This document shows, one piece after another, positions 49,869 through 61,869 of a stretch of DNA of 64,000 bases; the first letter of the stretch is position 1, and every line of letters begins with the position of its first letter. Position numbers and translations under genes: made by a program. The stretch covers positions 466,341 to 530,340 of the forward strand of contig PUQB01000112.1 in the NCBI GenBank assembly GCA_003024785.1. The letters are read 5' to 3'. The notes beneath the pieces were generated by a model. It was not told where the DNA came from. It did not search any database and saw only the letters and a list, made by a program, of their open reading frames with translations. This DNA comes from Selaginella tamariscina. Lineage: Eukaryota > Streptophyta > Lycopodiopsida > Selaginellales > Selaginellaceae.

Positions 49869-50080
49869 ACTGTACATATGAACACATACACACACACACA
49901 CATAAACAACATACATAATACGCACATATATACACAATGTAATTTAAGGACCGATATGAATCTATGAGAGAATTGCATACCTGTGACTACCACTCTGCGC
50001 TGTGGAAGCAGGGGAGGCGGATTGGTAAAGTAGCGCCATCCGATCGTCCTCGCCATTGCCGCCCCATTCCGCCTCCACAT
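46371..50080 (-). CDS. Mitochondrial-type beta-ketoacyl-ACP synthase (KAS)
   Basis: Condensing enzyme that extends acyl-ACP with malonyl-ACP; the plant mitochondrial form makes octanoyl (lipoate precursor) and longer acyl chains. About 13 exons. The first, 50,080-49,981, starts [18 protein letters not shown] (short presequence-like leader) and ends RRVVVTG. Exon 2 (49,428-49,198) holds [11 protein letters not shown]. Then [54 protein letters not shown] (active-site Cys), [48 protein letters not shown] (catalytic His), [17 protein letters not shown] (catalytic His) and [16 protein letters not shown] at the C-terminus. The Cys-His-His triad of KAS I/II is complete. Exon 2 has one extra base (TATGTGTTGGACA near 49,383). 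Divergently arranged with the B3 gene, about 260 bp apart. Confidence 0.93.
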
Positions 50081-50342
50081 TCCCTAAACCCTAACCCTGA
50101 TTTTCTAATACTAATAACACAATATATACATTTTATACGTGTGTGTGTGTGTGTGTGAGAATATAGTGTAAATGATTGTCTGATACGTGCACTGATGCCA
50201 CCGCCTGCTTGAATAAATGCAAACGGGCTGTGCACGACATACAAGAGTTTAATGAATACATAAGCTGGTTTAGTAACTAATTATTTAGTTAGAACAGTTG
50301 TTTTCTCTAAACAGTTTAACAAAAAACCTGAGTGTCCCAGCT
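50081..50342. promoter_or_regulatory. Shared divergent promoter, KAS / B3 gene
   Basis: About 260 bp separate the two start codons. Telo-box words (CCCTAAACCCTAACCCT at 50,083-50,099) lie directly upstream of the KAS start, probably in its 5' leader. These motifs are common in promoters of plant housekeeping genes. A GT microsatellite follows at about 50,140-50,157. Confidence 0.5.
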
Positions 50343-50419
50343 ATGGAGATTTCACGGTTTATCACCAAAATCAAAAGCCACCATGGGAATCTACAGATGG
50401 TAACTAATAATATATATAT

Positions 50420-50450
<31 letters not shown>

Positions 50451-50849
50451 TATATATATTATATATATAATATATATAAAATGGTAAACTAATTAAATTT
50501 TTTTTATGTTCTTAGGATGTTCCACGGAGATTTTATTTACAGCATTTTAAAGGAGATGGAAATGTGACACTTAGAAGAGCAGATGGGAAAGAATGGATAG
50601 TTAAGATTAAGAGCTTGGGTTTATTCACACACTGCAATACATTTTGTAACGAGAATGCTTTGAAGGAGTTGGATATTGTCCTCTTCAATGTTATTAAGGG
50701 ATCTAATGTCCTCGGCTTTGAAGGGTTTCATGCAGATGGTTGCTGTATGAAGGACATTAATCCGGTGGTTAACTCCCAAATGGTGTTCAATCTAACTGGG
50801 AACTCCATCCATCTCACCGTTAACTCAGATAACCCAGTTCTTCTGGTGC

Positions 50850-50887
<38 letters not shown>

Positions 50888-51808
50888 TTACTTATGTATA
50901 ATACATAGGTTCCAAACGATGTTAAGCCTGAAACTATGCCAAGGAACAAGGAAGTACACAGAGCTTCTCAGGTATACATACGTATATATACACGTATATA
51001 TGTACTTAATTACTTTGCTATTAGCAACAGGAGAAACCAAAGAAAGAGTAGAAAAAGAGGACTTCTCCAATAACGAGGTACACACACACATATATATACA
51101 CATACTCAAACATATGTATGTTTTATATATATACGTTTTGTTATTATTAAAAACAGGACTTTGATGCACCTCCAAGGAAAAAAACTAAGCTTGCTGATAC
51201 TGAAAACTCGGTATATATATAGAGAGAAGAGAGAGAGACACACACATACACACACACACATTATATGTATATGTATATATGTGTGTGTGTGTTGAAGTGT
51301 TCACAACAGGAACCTGCATTAGTAAGGGCAGGGCAGCAAGCGGAAGAACTGAGCAATCCATACTACATTCTTGAACTTAGCAGTACACACGTTGTGGATT
51401 TTAATTTGGTTAGCTTAATCTCTTTAACTAATCAATTGTTTTTTATTTTGATAGTTTTATTAAATTGTGTTTATATAATAATTTAATATTTAATTAAAAT
51501 AATATAGTTTAATTTATTTTTTCAGACTGTTCCCGTGAGTATGAGAAAAGAACTCGGGTTTCCTGAGAGGCAGACAACATATAAATACAAGGCATCAATA
51601 CAAATAAAACAGACTTCGTTTTGGAGTGGAACGGCAGAAGAAACTTCAGCCGTTCGATCTGGAAAGACTTCATCCTGGACAACGACTTGAAGATGGGAGA
51701 TGTATGCATTTTCGAGCTTATCGAGTTCGCCAAGAAACTCAAACTATATATATTTCGTAATCCCTGGGGTAAGCTTCATTTAATTAACATTATTAACTGC
51801 TTAGTTTA
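50343..51808 (+). CDS. B3-domain DNA-binding protein, REM/VRN1-like
   Basis: Plant-specific nuclear DNA-binding protein with two B3 domains. Exon 1 (about 50,343-50,399; an upstream ATG at 50,298 is also possible) and exon 2 (50,516-50,845) form B3-1: FITKIKSHHGNLQM, DVPRRFYLQHF, VTLRRADGKEWIVKI, LFNVIKGSN. Short linker exons at about 50,909-50,971, 51,02x-51,076 and 51,157-51,210 are acidic to basic (APPRKKTKLADTENS, a possible nuclear localisation signal). B3-2 is at about 51,525-51,768: TVPVSMRKELGFPER, FSRSIWKDFILDNDLKMGD, VCIFELIEF. The GDVCIFEL signature fits REM-type B3. One frame slip lies inside B3-2 near 51,605. The last intron begins GTAAGC near 51,769 and the true 3' end is not clear. 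Confidence 0.8.
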
Positions 51809-51910
51809 ACACTAATTTCATACAGCTTAATGGTGTTTCTTTGTGTTTGGTTTGAAAATAAAGTAGCTATTATCTATATACATCTGTCACACAACACACA
51901 CGCACGCCCT

Positions 51911-52504
51911 TCATATCCCAGCAGTTAAAATCCTTTGCCTAACAAGTAACTGTTCACACCCAGCGTCCCTTAGGCAACTACTCAAAACCCTCAAGGTCTT
52001 TGCCTGTGGAACCAGTCCCGACCCGACCATCTTCTCGAAGACCCCGAATGCCACCTCTGCCATCTCCGCTCCACAAGCCTCCTCAATAAGCAAACCATAT
52101 ACAAACATACTCATTATATACCCTCTCCTCTGCAACCTTCTCAAACTCCTGTAGAGCATCCGCAAGCCGACCGGCTTTACATAACGCCGTTATCACCTTC
52201 ACGTAGCACTCCACGCCCACGCCCACGCCCCTCTCATATGCCTTCTCTACGACTGCGGTACCGGCTTCCGACATGCCTGCCTTACAGAGCTCGTCCACGC
52301 AACGCACGTACGCAGGGGCGTTTATGACACCGGCGACTTCTTCCAATAGAAGCTGTACGGCTGTCTCACACTTCTTCCTCAGGTAAAGCTCCTCGAGTAG
52401 AAGCTCTACTGTACTGGAGTATGGTGTGCAACCCAGCGACGTAATCCTTCTGAAAGCCTTCTCGGCCTCACCAAGCTCGCCTAAATGTGCATATAGCACG
52501 ATGA

Positions 52505-52554
<50 letters not shown>

Positions 52555-55465
52555 GCACCTAGTTTGCAGAGAAGCTCTGTTACAGCGTGACAAATGTGAC
52601 CATTCGGGGTTAAGAACTCGGCCTCCATCTTGTCGAGGAACTCTTGTGCATCGTGGATTCTTCGCTCATCACATAGGCACTGGATTAGTGATGCGTATGT
52701 TTGAACATCTGGTGCACGCTTCTTCCTTTTCATCACCTAAGTGTATGTGTGTTGTTTGTACATATTAAAACACTCCCTCTCTCTCTCTCTCTCTACAATG
52801 TTGTCTATTACTTAGTCCAGTGCATGTGTGTGTTATGTTGCACGCCACTACCTCATATATCTCCAATGCAGACTCCACATTCTTGGTCCCACAAACACAT
52901 TCCATGAGCAGGTTATACGTGGGAAGACCCGGAACAAACCCCGAGTTTAACATATCCTGTAATAAGATAACATGTAACAGCACGCACGCACACGCACACA
53001 ATACATATAAGACGTGTGTGTGTGTGTGTAAGACCTCATGAACACGAAGAGCTTCACCAGCTTTGCGATCAGCAATAAACCCATGAAGCAGTGTTATATA
53101 TGTAACTGGGTGTGGTATACATTCTTCCTCCATCATTCTATTAAACACCTCTTCAGCCTTCCGCATACCTCCAATCTATATAATTGATAGCATTTACCAA
53201 TAAATCATATTATTTAAATATCATATATATGAATATACATGATACACATATTATATGAAAATATATTATTTTACTAACCTTGCAAAAGCCGTCGATCATT
53301 GAACTGTATGTAATGGTGTCGGGCACGAGTTTGCGGTCGAGCATTTCTACAAAGGTACGGTAAGCTTGTTGAACTCTACCGCCTTTACAAAGCCCATGTA
53401 TTGTAACGTTGTATGAAACAACATTTGCCCGAGTTCCTAATCTTTGGAAATACTCTAGTGCCTTATCTTCATCTGCTATATGTATGCATTTTAATCGTGT
53501 GTGTAATAGTGAAATCTGGGTTTGTGTGTATATAAATTATCCACACACACACACACACATATGTCCAGGTACATATATGTACAGTATTATATAATATTGA
53601 TATATACATATAATATAATATTCTGTACTATATCAAATACAATTATATAATTTAAACTGTTCTCTCTCTCTCTCTCTCTCAGACACACACACACACACAC
53701 ACACATCACAATAGAAACATGTTGATCAACTATAAATTTAGACTTTATATATTCCATATATAACTTTATACATAGCTTATACTTTCTAGTCATTCATTAA
53801 ATATACAAGTTCTAAAAAAAGTATGTACACACTTAATGTTAAATTTTGTACCGCTAGTCACAAGTTATTCCATAACTAGGAATCTATATGAAAAAGTCTG
53901 TATATGTGTGTGTGTGTACATACCTTGGTACCATATGTTGTGCATGATACGGTTGTAATCAGGTATATTTACGGTATATCCTTTCTCTTTCATCTCAAGT
54001 ATTAACTCTAAAGCTTCCGAAAATCGCGAAGAATTACGTAAACCAGATACCAGAGCATCATAGTACATCGCCCGTGGGAAAATTCCCTCCTCTTTCATCT
54101 TAGCCAGGAGATTAAGTGCATAATCAAGACGACTAACCTTGCAAAGGCCGTCTAACAAGTACTGTATGTAACTACGTTGGGTGATATGCCTTTAGATAGC
54201 ATACGGTCGTATAATACGTATGCTCTGTCTACATCTTTTGCCTTGCACAGTGCATCGATCACCGTAGTATACGAAATTACGTCTGGTTTACAGCCTTCCG
54301 ATTCCTCATGGCTCTTTTCCATTTCTTCGAATATGTTTATTGCTTCCTCTAGTCGATTTCTCTTACACAGACCGTTCACCACCTATTATGTATATTTATA
54401 TATGTGTGTGTACATGTATTACATATATTACATTAAATTATATTCGACTTGTTATAAATAACTCTCCATATGTGTGTGTGTATGTGTGTGTGTGTGTGTG
54501 TAAAGATAAGCATACACATAACGTATGTATAACATACGTGTATGTTATGTATGTAGTATGTGTGTTTTCACTATATATGGACATATATATACATACTGTA
54601 TAGAACTAACCGTGTTGTAAGTTATCACATTTGGAGAGCAATCCTCGCTCATCTTTCGAAACTGTCCAAGAGCCTCGTCCTGTAATACGTATCATATCAA
54701 TTATATATCAGATCTGATATATATGTCTATGTATGTAAACATGCACACGCACAGACAGTCACACACACACACACACATTACCATTCTTCCTTTTTTACAA
54801 AGTCCCTGGATTAAAGTACTGTGCACAAGAACATCCAATTTAATTTCTTTCTCCTTCATCTCCTTCAGAAGCTCAAATGCCTTAAACACAGCTCAAGCTA
54901 TAGTTAAAGTAGTAATATGATAATCAGGACACTTAGATACATACATACATGTATATGTGTGTGTGCAAACAGCATATTACTAACCTCATCCACTTGCCCG
55001 GCTTTGCAGAAGCCCGTTATTACTGTTGTGTACATTATCTCGTTCGGTAAACATATATGTGAAAGCTCGTCCTTTAGCAGTCTGTAGAGCAACCATTAAT
55101 GTATCTTCCCTCCATATGCATAGCACACACACACATGTATAAAAACTTAACGTACGTACGTGTATATACCTGCACGCTTCTTCATGCCGGCTAGATTTGA
55201 CAAAGGAGTTAAGAAGAACGGCACATGTATATGTGTTGTGTTGGAAGCCGGGACGATTTCCAGCCCATTGAAAGAAGCTATATGCAACATCAGCTTCATC
55301 TATCTGCTGAAGAACTTTTCCAGCTATTTCAGGCGTCAAAGTCGCTCCATATCCAGCCAGTTTGGATTCAACCGACGAGGGAAACGCCCCGTGAAGGGAA
55401 CCGATAAGAACCTGTGCATAGTCTTGTGCTGGTCGCAAAATCCCTGTCGCCATTGCCCTAGCCAT
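51911..55465 (-). CDS. P-class pentatricopeptide repeat protein
   Basis: RNA-binding organelle protein of the PPR family (35-residue helical hairpins). The N-terminus MARAMATGILRPAQDYAQVL starts at 55,465. Exons, minus strand, approximate: 55,465-55,171; 55,082-54,987; 54,875-54,781; 54,688-54,612; 54,382-53,930; 53,474-53,277; 53,175-53,033; 52,957-52,850; 52,737-52,560; 52,515-51,911. Typical P motifs: VITYNTVVNGLCKRNRLEEA, PDVISYTTVIDALCKAKDVD, VVSYNVTIHGLCKGGRVQQA, PDTITYSSMIDGFCKV. No L/S-type repeats and no E or DYW domain, so a role in RNA stability, splicing or translation is more likely than editing. Ten exons is unusual, since most plant PPR genes have few introns. One-base slips lie near 54,160 (ACTTGTTAG) and 52,115. 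Confidence 0.9.
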
Positions 55466-55570
55466 GTAATGCTCTCTATATAAATGTGATGCCCTTTCTG
55501 GGCATATGCTGTTACTTTCGGAACTAAATGCATTTCCCAGAAATGTTCAAGCAATGCATTTCACACATAA

Positions 55571-55800
55571 ACAAACCCTAAACCGTTAACCTAAACCCTA
55601 AACCCTAGCCGCATATTCACATTTCTATGTATAAAAACCTGCTTCCACTTGATCGGAACTAAATGGATTTTCCAGAAATGTTCAAGAATGCATTCCACGA
55701 AGATTTGAGAAGAACAACGTGAAATTTCGATGTAAAAATGAAAACCCTAAACAGAGGCAAATCTACACCTAAAACAGAAACCCTAGCCCTGAACCTAAAC
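55571..55800. promoter_or_regulatory. Telo-box cluster upstream of the PPR gene
   Basis: Several AAACCCTA words (55,573-55,610 and again at about 55,740-55,800) lie 100-330 bp upstream of the P-class PPR start codon. In plants such short interstitial telomere motifs occur in promoters and 5' leaders and bind telomere-repeat-binding factors. There are too few, and they are too scattered, for a telomere relic. Confidence 0.55.
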
Positions 55801-55858
55801 CTAAACGCGTGTAAATTTTGTATGATATCGTATTGTTAAGTTTAACAGAGCAGTCGCT

Positions 55859-57262
55859 TCAACCGCACTGATCAGGTGTGATCCCCATCTGCTTGTTGGC
55901 ATTGTCAATGGAGATTCTGAACGTCTGCTGCTGCACGTTACCGATGATACTGAAGGCCTCGTCCTCGGGCGCAAACGCAAGGCAGTAGGTCCCTGCTCGT
56001 CGACATTCACAAGAATCCCATCGGCGGGGAGGGCCATGGTGGCGCCGCCTGCAAACTCCAGGGCCACGCTGGGAACTCTGGCAGTCTTCATCCCGGACAA
56101 ATCGTAGCACGTGTCAAAGAGGGAAATCCCCGCAGTACTGGGGTAGTTCACCATGGAGCGAAACGCATCCCTGAGTACCACGTATGCTCGGGTAGTCAGA
56201 CGGGTGATGGCCGTCCCCGAGTCGAGTATCACCCCGCCGGTTCCCCTCGGTCCCATCACGAATGCATTCGGTGGTATACGTTCGTTCAGCAGGGATCCTC
56301 CCACGCGAATCCCAGACAGAGACACGTAGTAGTACGTACTCAGTCTCTTGTTGTCAAGAATTGGAGTCAGTTTCGCCTGAGCCGGGACAGATCTCGGACC
56401 GAACATGAGCTCGGAGGCGGTCACACTGTCTCTCCTCGGTAGACAATACGAGAAAGTGGCGTTTGTCTGTGTCGGGAAAGACAGTGGACCCCTTCCCAAA
56501 CCGAGGAGACCGGCAGCCCCGTGGAAGAGCCCCTGATTGTTCCGTCCACACCCCATTGCGACATTAGTGACGTCATGCTTCCCAAACCTCAGGGTCTCTG
56601 TCGAGAAATCCCCGACCGTGAACGACCCGTCTCCGTACGACACCTGGTACATACAGTGATGGTCGCTCTTGGAGCAGCCTCTTACCTTGAGCTTGACACA
56701 GAGGGAGCTCTCGCAAGAGAGCGGCTTGAACGAGGACGACATGGAAGGATTGAAAATGGGATCCTGCTGTCGGTAACACTTCTTACAAGGCGCACATTGT
56801 ATCCAAGAGATGTCGCTACCGGTGTCGGCTACCATGTAGACGTGTCGGACTGGCGTTCCGATGCCGATCCTCGCGAAGTAATCGCCGGATCCGCCAGCAA
56901 TTCCGGAGACGAGCGGGCTTGCAAATCCCTTCCCTCCTCTCCTGTGACGCGCGTAGACGGGATTCACGATTGGATTTGTCAAATCCGTTCGCTGCAAGCG
57001 AGATTTCGTCTGCAATTGCCCTGCTACGGAGAAGATCTCTCTGGAGCTCCCTCAGAATGAGCGACTTCGTGCCGGAATTCGCTGTCCGGAGTGGTGAAAC
57101 CGGTGATTCCCTGTGCAGTAATCCGGGATGTACCTGTTCCGCAGCCGGATTGCTCGTATCCGGTGTGCCGATTCGGAGTATAACATACTCATCTTGCATT
57201 CCATACGAGATATACAACAACAAGAGAAGAAAAACGAAGGACTTCATAACTATGAGGTGCAT
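55859..57262 (-). CDS. Secreted pepsin-like aspartic protease (A1 family)
   Basis: Plant atypical/nucellin-like aspartic protease, an apparently intronless gene of about 465 residues. The signal peptide MKSFVFLLLLLYISYG sits near the N-terminus (start at 57,262 or 57,247), then a pro-region with VHPGLLHRESPVSPL. The mature part begins around LVSGIAGGSGDYFARIGIGT. First catalytic motif DTGSDISWIQCAPCKKCY; cysteine-rich insert; second catalytic motif ILDSGTAITRL. The C-terminal part reads TYCLAFAPEDEAFSIIGNVQ then QQTFRISIDN, ending GITPDQCG. Family members act in the apoplast or vacuole in defence, drought response and reproduction. Two one-base slips are apparent: near 57,000-57,050 (pro-region) and near 55,985 (before TYCLAF). 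The TAF11 gene is divergent on the right. Confidence 0.9.
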
Positions 57263-57877
57263 TTTCTCTGCTCTCTCTTTTGATTATGAAATGCTCAATC
57301 CAACGGCTCAGGTATGCAGGCCGTTGGATGCCGACTATCTGACCGGTGGCGATCGTCCACGAGGGCAAGCCGAGTGGCAGATATCCAACGGTTCTTTGTC
57401 TTTACTACTGGGGCCGTTAGATGGGGACCTCACCATTGATCTTAATGGCGGTGGGAGGCGGTATCCTATGTGAATATTCTAATAACTGTTAAAGTTATCG
57501 GACAAGGGCCTATTAAAAGTCAATGTAATTAGAAAAGGAGTTGACAGTACATGACCACGTCTTGCCTTGTGTTTTTGTCCATGTGACAAGAACATGACAA
57601 CATGAATGCACCGGCATACACACGCGCACGTACGTGCGTGCGTGCGTGCGTGTGGCTTATTTTTTGTTTGGTACATGAGATGCAGCTCACTTGCACCTGG
57701 CTTGTGGGAATACATACACACAGTCAGGTACATATGTGTGTCAGGTCATACATTTGTTATATACATGCGCAGCATATATAGTCATATATTTCTGTACGAC
57801 GTCATTTACCGTACATGTCAAACAGAGACCGTACGCTAAATACGAGATTTTGCCCTAAAAAGATTAGGGTTTTTTGA
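57263..57877. promoter_or_regulatory. Divergent promoter, aspartic protease / TAF11
   Basis: About 615 bp separate the start codons. A telo-box-like TTAGGGTTTTTT lies at 57,864-57,875, immediately before the TAF11 start codon. A GTGCGTGC microsatellite is at about 57,620-57,652. No other element is assigned. Confidence 0.45.
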
Positions 57878-58667
57878 ATGGCGAGCATTGGCGATGGCGA
57901 TGGCGGCGATTCTCCGTTGCTGTCGGATGATGACGAGGAGCCGGAGCCGGAGCCGGAGCAGGAGGAGCCGGTGAGAAATGCGCCAAGCGATGATGAAGGT
58001 GATAGAATTAGCAGATTTAACACATAATAATATGTATGTAAGTATTATTTCAGAAGGGGAAGGAGATGCAGGAGGTGAAGGTGAAGGTGATGGTGGTGCA
58101 GAGGTGGAAGCTGAAGCTGAAGGAGATGCTGCTGAAGAAGATGAAGATCAGATGGATTCCAGCCGTCAAGAGCAGCCCATCGTTGATATGAATCGAGTCC
58201 AGTAAGCGTGTGTGTGTGTGTGTGTAACCCGAACTATATGTCTCTTATATATGAGAAGTTAACAAATACAATACATAAGTTGTGTGTGTAATAATGTAGA
58301 TAAGTTTAAAGAGTTTCGGAAGAGCTTGATTGCAATGTGGGAAGCTGTATATATACATATCAACTTCAACTATGTGATAATGTTACTATAATATGAAGTT
58401 CTCATTACATAACACTAACATTGTGTGTGTGTGTGTCTATATATAATATATAATATAATATATATAATATATATATATATATATAAGACATAATGTAAAC
58501 GTAAATGTATACATATGTATAGGCACTTAGTGTGTTGTGTGTGTAGACACGAGATATTTGAAACTAACTGTATACAATGCTGTATGTATATTGACAAAGT
58601 TTACATTGCATAGGACTTAATAATAATAACGTATTCTACTTATATATCACCATAGATATAAAGTACA

Positions 58668-58717
<50 letters not shown>

Positions 58718-59331
58718 GTGTATATTGTGTACAGGGAAGCGATGACGCAGTTCACGCCTGATCAGCTGAATAGATACGAGCATTACCGACGTTCAGGATT
58801 TTCCAAGAACACAATGCGTAAGGTAAATATAATTGATTTCTTATTTAATTATATTACTCATTTTCTCTCAAATGTAGTTGGTGCAAAGCATTGCTGGATG
58901 CTCCGTCACGGTTCCCATGGCAATTGTCATGGGCGGTCTTGCTAAGATGTTTGTGGGAGATGTCGTCGAAACAGGTAAGGTTCTACACACATATGTTTTC
59001 TGTGTATGCACAGATATATATCAGGTGTATCTGTTCTTAAAACTAATCTATATCGGGTCTGAATATAAGTATATGATGAAATGGATAACTCTCTCTCTAC
59101 TGTTGTTGATAAACATTGTATCTGGTAGCAATCAGATATGATGTGTTACTAATGCTATATATCATACGCAAGTACATGTATTAACCTTGCTTTATGTAAA
59201 CAGCACGCATAATAATGTCGGAACAGAACGAAGAGGGGCCAATACGGCCACGTTATCTTCGTCAAGCTTACCGAAGATTAAAACTTGAAGGAAAGCTTCC
59301 TGTGAGGTCCCGGCCCAGCCTTTTTCACTAG
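57878..59331 (+). CDS. TAF11: TFIID subunit TAF11 (histone-fold protein)
   Basis: General transcription factor TFIID subunit; TAF11 pairs with TAF13 through histone folds. Exons: 57,878-57,998; 58,054-58,201; 58,735-58,822; 58,878-58,974; 59,204-59,331, all with GT-AG sites joining in phase. The N-terminal half is an acidic low-complexity region (MASIGDGDGGDSPLLSDDDE, then GEGEGDGGAEVEAEAEGD). The conserved C-terminal domain reads MTQFTPDQLNRYEHYRRSGF, VQSIAGCSVTVPMAIVMGGL, MFVGDVVETARIIM and GPIRPRYLRQAYRRLKLEGK. About 193 residues, near the usual plant length. This is one of the few genes here with no visible frame slip. Intron 2 starts GTAAGCGTGTGTG and holds a long GA run just before its acceptor. 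Confidence 0.95.
58672..58716 (+). repeat. (GA)n microsatellite in TAF11 intron 2
   Basis: About 22 GA units ending some 18 bp before the 3' splice site at 58,734, where a pyrimidine tract would be expected. The acceptor TGTGTACAG itself is normal. Confidence 0.95.
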
Positions 59332-59488
59332 AACCTCACCGCAGGAAAAAAAAAACAACCAGAAATTATAAATCACAAAATTTAATGTAAAATTTTAGTG
59401 TTAATTCATTCGCGTACTAACTAAAGTATTCAGCTGTATAATATATATAAAAGGTAAGTCATATGATGACATAACATCATGGAAAAGC

Positions 59489-61473
59489 ATGTTTACAGGA
59501 ATCGCGGCTTGCAGAAGAAATGTACACACGGTAGCAAAAACTGTACGTGTGTGCGTGGGTGCGTGCGTGTGTGTGTGAGAGAGATGCTTATGTTAACATA
59601 CTAAACAGTGGAAAAGGGTTTCACCGGCGTTGCTTGATGCACTCAAGTGTGGGAAAAGAAAGGACCTGGAAGAAGGGAAGAAGATCCACAAGGATGCGGT
59701 TGAAGTGGCTGCTTAAACAACAGGTACGTAGTTAACGCTCTGATAAACATGTACAACAAGTGCGGATGCACGAGGGACGCTCGAGCTGTTTTCGATGACA
59801 TGCTTCAACGGGATGTCGTTATATGGACAAGTCTCATTCTGGGATACGTGGAGAATGGGGAAAGCCTTAAAGCTTTAAACTTGTTCAGGAGCATGGACTG
59901 TGAACCAGACCGTCCTGCATTTGTCGCCGCACTCAAGGCCTGTGCGAAGTTAGCTAGTGAGAGTTCGTCAAATGCACAGTTTTGTTTAGAAACTGGGATG
60001 GCCATTCAGAGACAAACAAATGTACGTGGACTTGATGGAGATGTAGTGGTAGGAAACACTCTGGTGCATATGTATAGTAAATGTGGGAGCATGAGGGATG
60101 CTCGTGCTGTTTTCGACAGCATGATACACAGAAGCCCTGCCTCATGGACCAGTCTCATTATGGGATACGTCGAAAACGGGGAGAGCATAGAAGCTATGGA
60201 GATGTTCATTGCGATGGACTGCCAACCGGACTCTCGTACATTAGTTGCAGCACTGAGGGCGTGTAGGCGTTCTTCGTTAGAGAAAGGGATGGCCATTCAT
60301 AAGCAAGCCATCGAACATGGATTCCATACAGATATGTTCGTGGCTACCAGCTTGGTGGAGATGTACAGCAAGTGCGGGAGCATGGAGGATGCCCAGGCGG
60401 TTTTCAACGGTGTTACCCGGCCTGACGTAGTTTTATGGACCAGTCTCATTCTGGGATACGTCGAAAACAAGGAGAGTGTGTTAGCTTTGGAAGCTTTCTG
60501 GACTGGACTGTGAACCGGATTGTACTACACTCGTTGCTGCACTCAAGGCTTGTGCAGGTTTAGAGTCGGACCGGCAGTTTTGTTTAGAGAATGGGATGGC
60601 CATTCATAGACAAGCCAAGGAGCGTGGGTTTGACAGAGGGACAATGGTGGCAAACAGCTTGGTGCACATGTATAGCAAATGTGGGAGCATGCAGGATGCC
60701 CGTTCTGTGCTGGAGAACATGGATAATCCCACTGTTGTCTCATGGACGAGCCTCAATCATGGGATTATGTGGAGAATGGGGAAAGCCTGGTTGCTATGGA
60801 ACTGTTCACTAACATGGACTGTGAGCCAAGTGGTGTCACATACGTTGCTGCACTGAAGTCGTGTAGTAACCTGGGAGCACTTGCAGTTGGGGAAGGGATT
60901 CATGCTCAGATATGTAAGCTTGGGTTAGAAGACGACCGTGTAGTGACAAACTCTTTGGTGGAGTTTTATACGAAGTGTTGTAGAATGACAGGTGCTGAGT
61001 ATGTGTTTGTGACGAGTTCTTTTCCGGATATAGTTTCTTGGACATGCTTGATAGAAGGATATAGCTCCCTTGGAAATGCATCCCGCGTGTTTAGTCTGGT
61101 AAGGGATATGAAGGAAGGTGATCTGGAACTGGACGGTGTTGTCTTACTCTCCATATTTAAAGCTTGCAGTCACGCAGGAATGGTGGAACACGGTAGAGAA
61201 TGTTTCAAGTACATGCTCGAGTATGGTATACCTCCGACGGTTGAACACTATACATGTATGGTTGATATGTTTGCGAGAGCTAACCGACTTGAAGAAGCGT
61301 TTTCGATCATCGAAAACATGCCGTTTGAAGCGGATAGTTTTGTATGGACGAGCTTGTTAGCTGCTTGTAAGAGTTTGAATAACCTTGAACTTGGTAAGGT
61401 GGCTTTTGATGCCTTGGGAGATAACTCACCTGCGTATGTACTCATGAGTGACATGTACAGGAAGATGGAATGA
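59489..61473 (+). CDS. PLS-class pentatricopeptide repeat protein, E-type end
   Basis: Organelle RNA-binding PPR of the PLS subclass, usually linked to C-to-U RNA editing. A small first exon (start 59,489, MFTGIAACRRNVHTVAKT; or 59,479) is followed by an intron beginning GTACGTGTGTG and the main exon 59,609-61,473. About five near-identical modules follow, each containing (M)YSKCGSM.DARAVF, then SWTSLI.GYVENGES, then (D)CEPD..T.VAALKAC. The C-terminal section (FKACSHAGMVEHGRECFKYM, PTVEHYTCMVDMFARANRLE, FVWTSLLAACKSLNNLELGK, YVLMSDMYRKME) is the standard E-region; no DYW domain follows, so a trans-acting deaminase partner would be needed for editing. One-base slips lie near 59,715, 60,495 and 60,757. 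Confidence 0.9.
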
Positions 61474-61565
61474 TATAGAATCAACTTGATATCATTCTTA
61501 CCTCCAATTATGAACTCTTATAAATACTATATTATGTGTATATGCGTATATTTATATAGAACTCT

Positions 61566-61860
61566 TATTTCCTGTTGGTCTAAATTTAACTATTAAAATT
61601 TAGATGCAAATTAAACAATATATGGGAATGTACTATTTCCTGTTGGTCTAAATTTAACTATTAAAATTTAGATGCAAATTAAACAATATATGGGAATGTA
61701 CTACTTAAATTTGATTCTTAAATTTTCTTTGTATTGTAAAATGTAAATAGATTATAATAATAACTGTGTATTATACATCAATTAGTATCTCAATTTTTTT
61801 TCATTCAAATTTAACTTAATAAAATTTAGATGCAAACTAAACAATATATAGGAATGTACT
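61566..61860 (+). repeat. 68-bp tandem repeat downstream of the PLS PPR gene
   Basis: Two essentially identical units, 61,566-61,633 and 61,634-61,701 (TATTTCCTGTTGGTCTAAAT start), and a diverged third at about 61,806-61,860 sharing AAAATTTAGATGCAAA.TAAA. It probably sits in the 3' flank of the PPR gene. Confidence 0.9.
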
Positions 61861-61869
61861 ATTTAATTT

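Noticed and set aside
46371-50080. Calling the KAS gene a plastid KAS I or KAS II.
   Set aside because: Motifs throughout ([36 protein letters not shown]) and the short N-terminal leader fit the mitochondrial-type enzyme better than the long-transit-peptide plastid forms.
55571-55610. Interstitial telomere tract as evidence of a chromosome end or fusion.
   Set aside because: Only a few scattered AAACCCTA words occur, lying in a promoter; the length and order do not fit a telomere relic.
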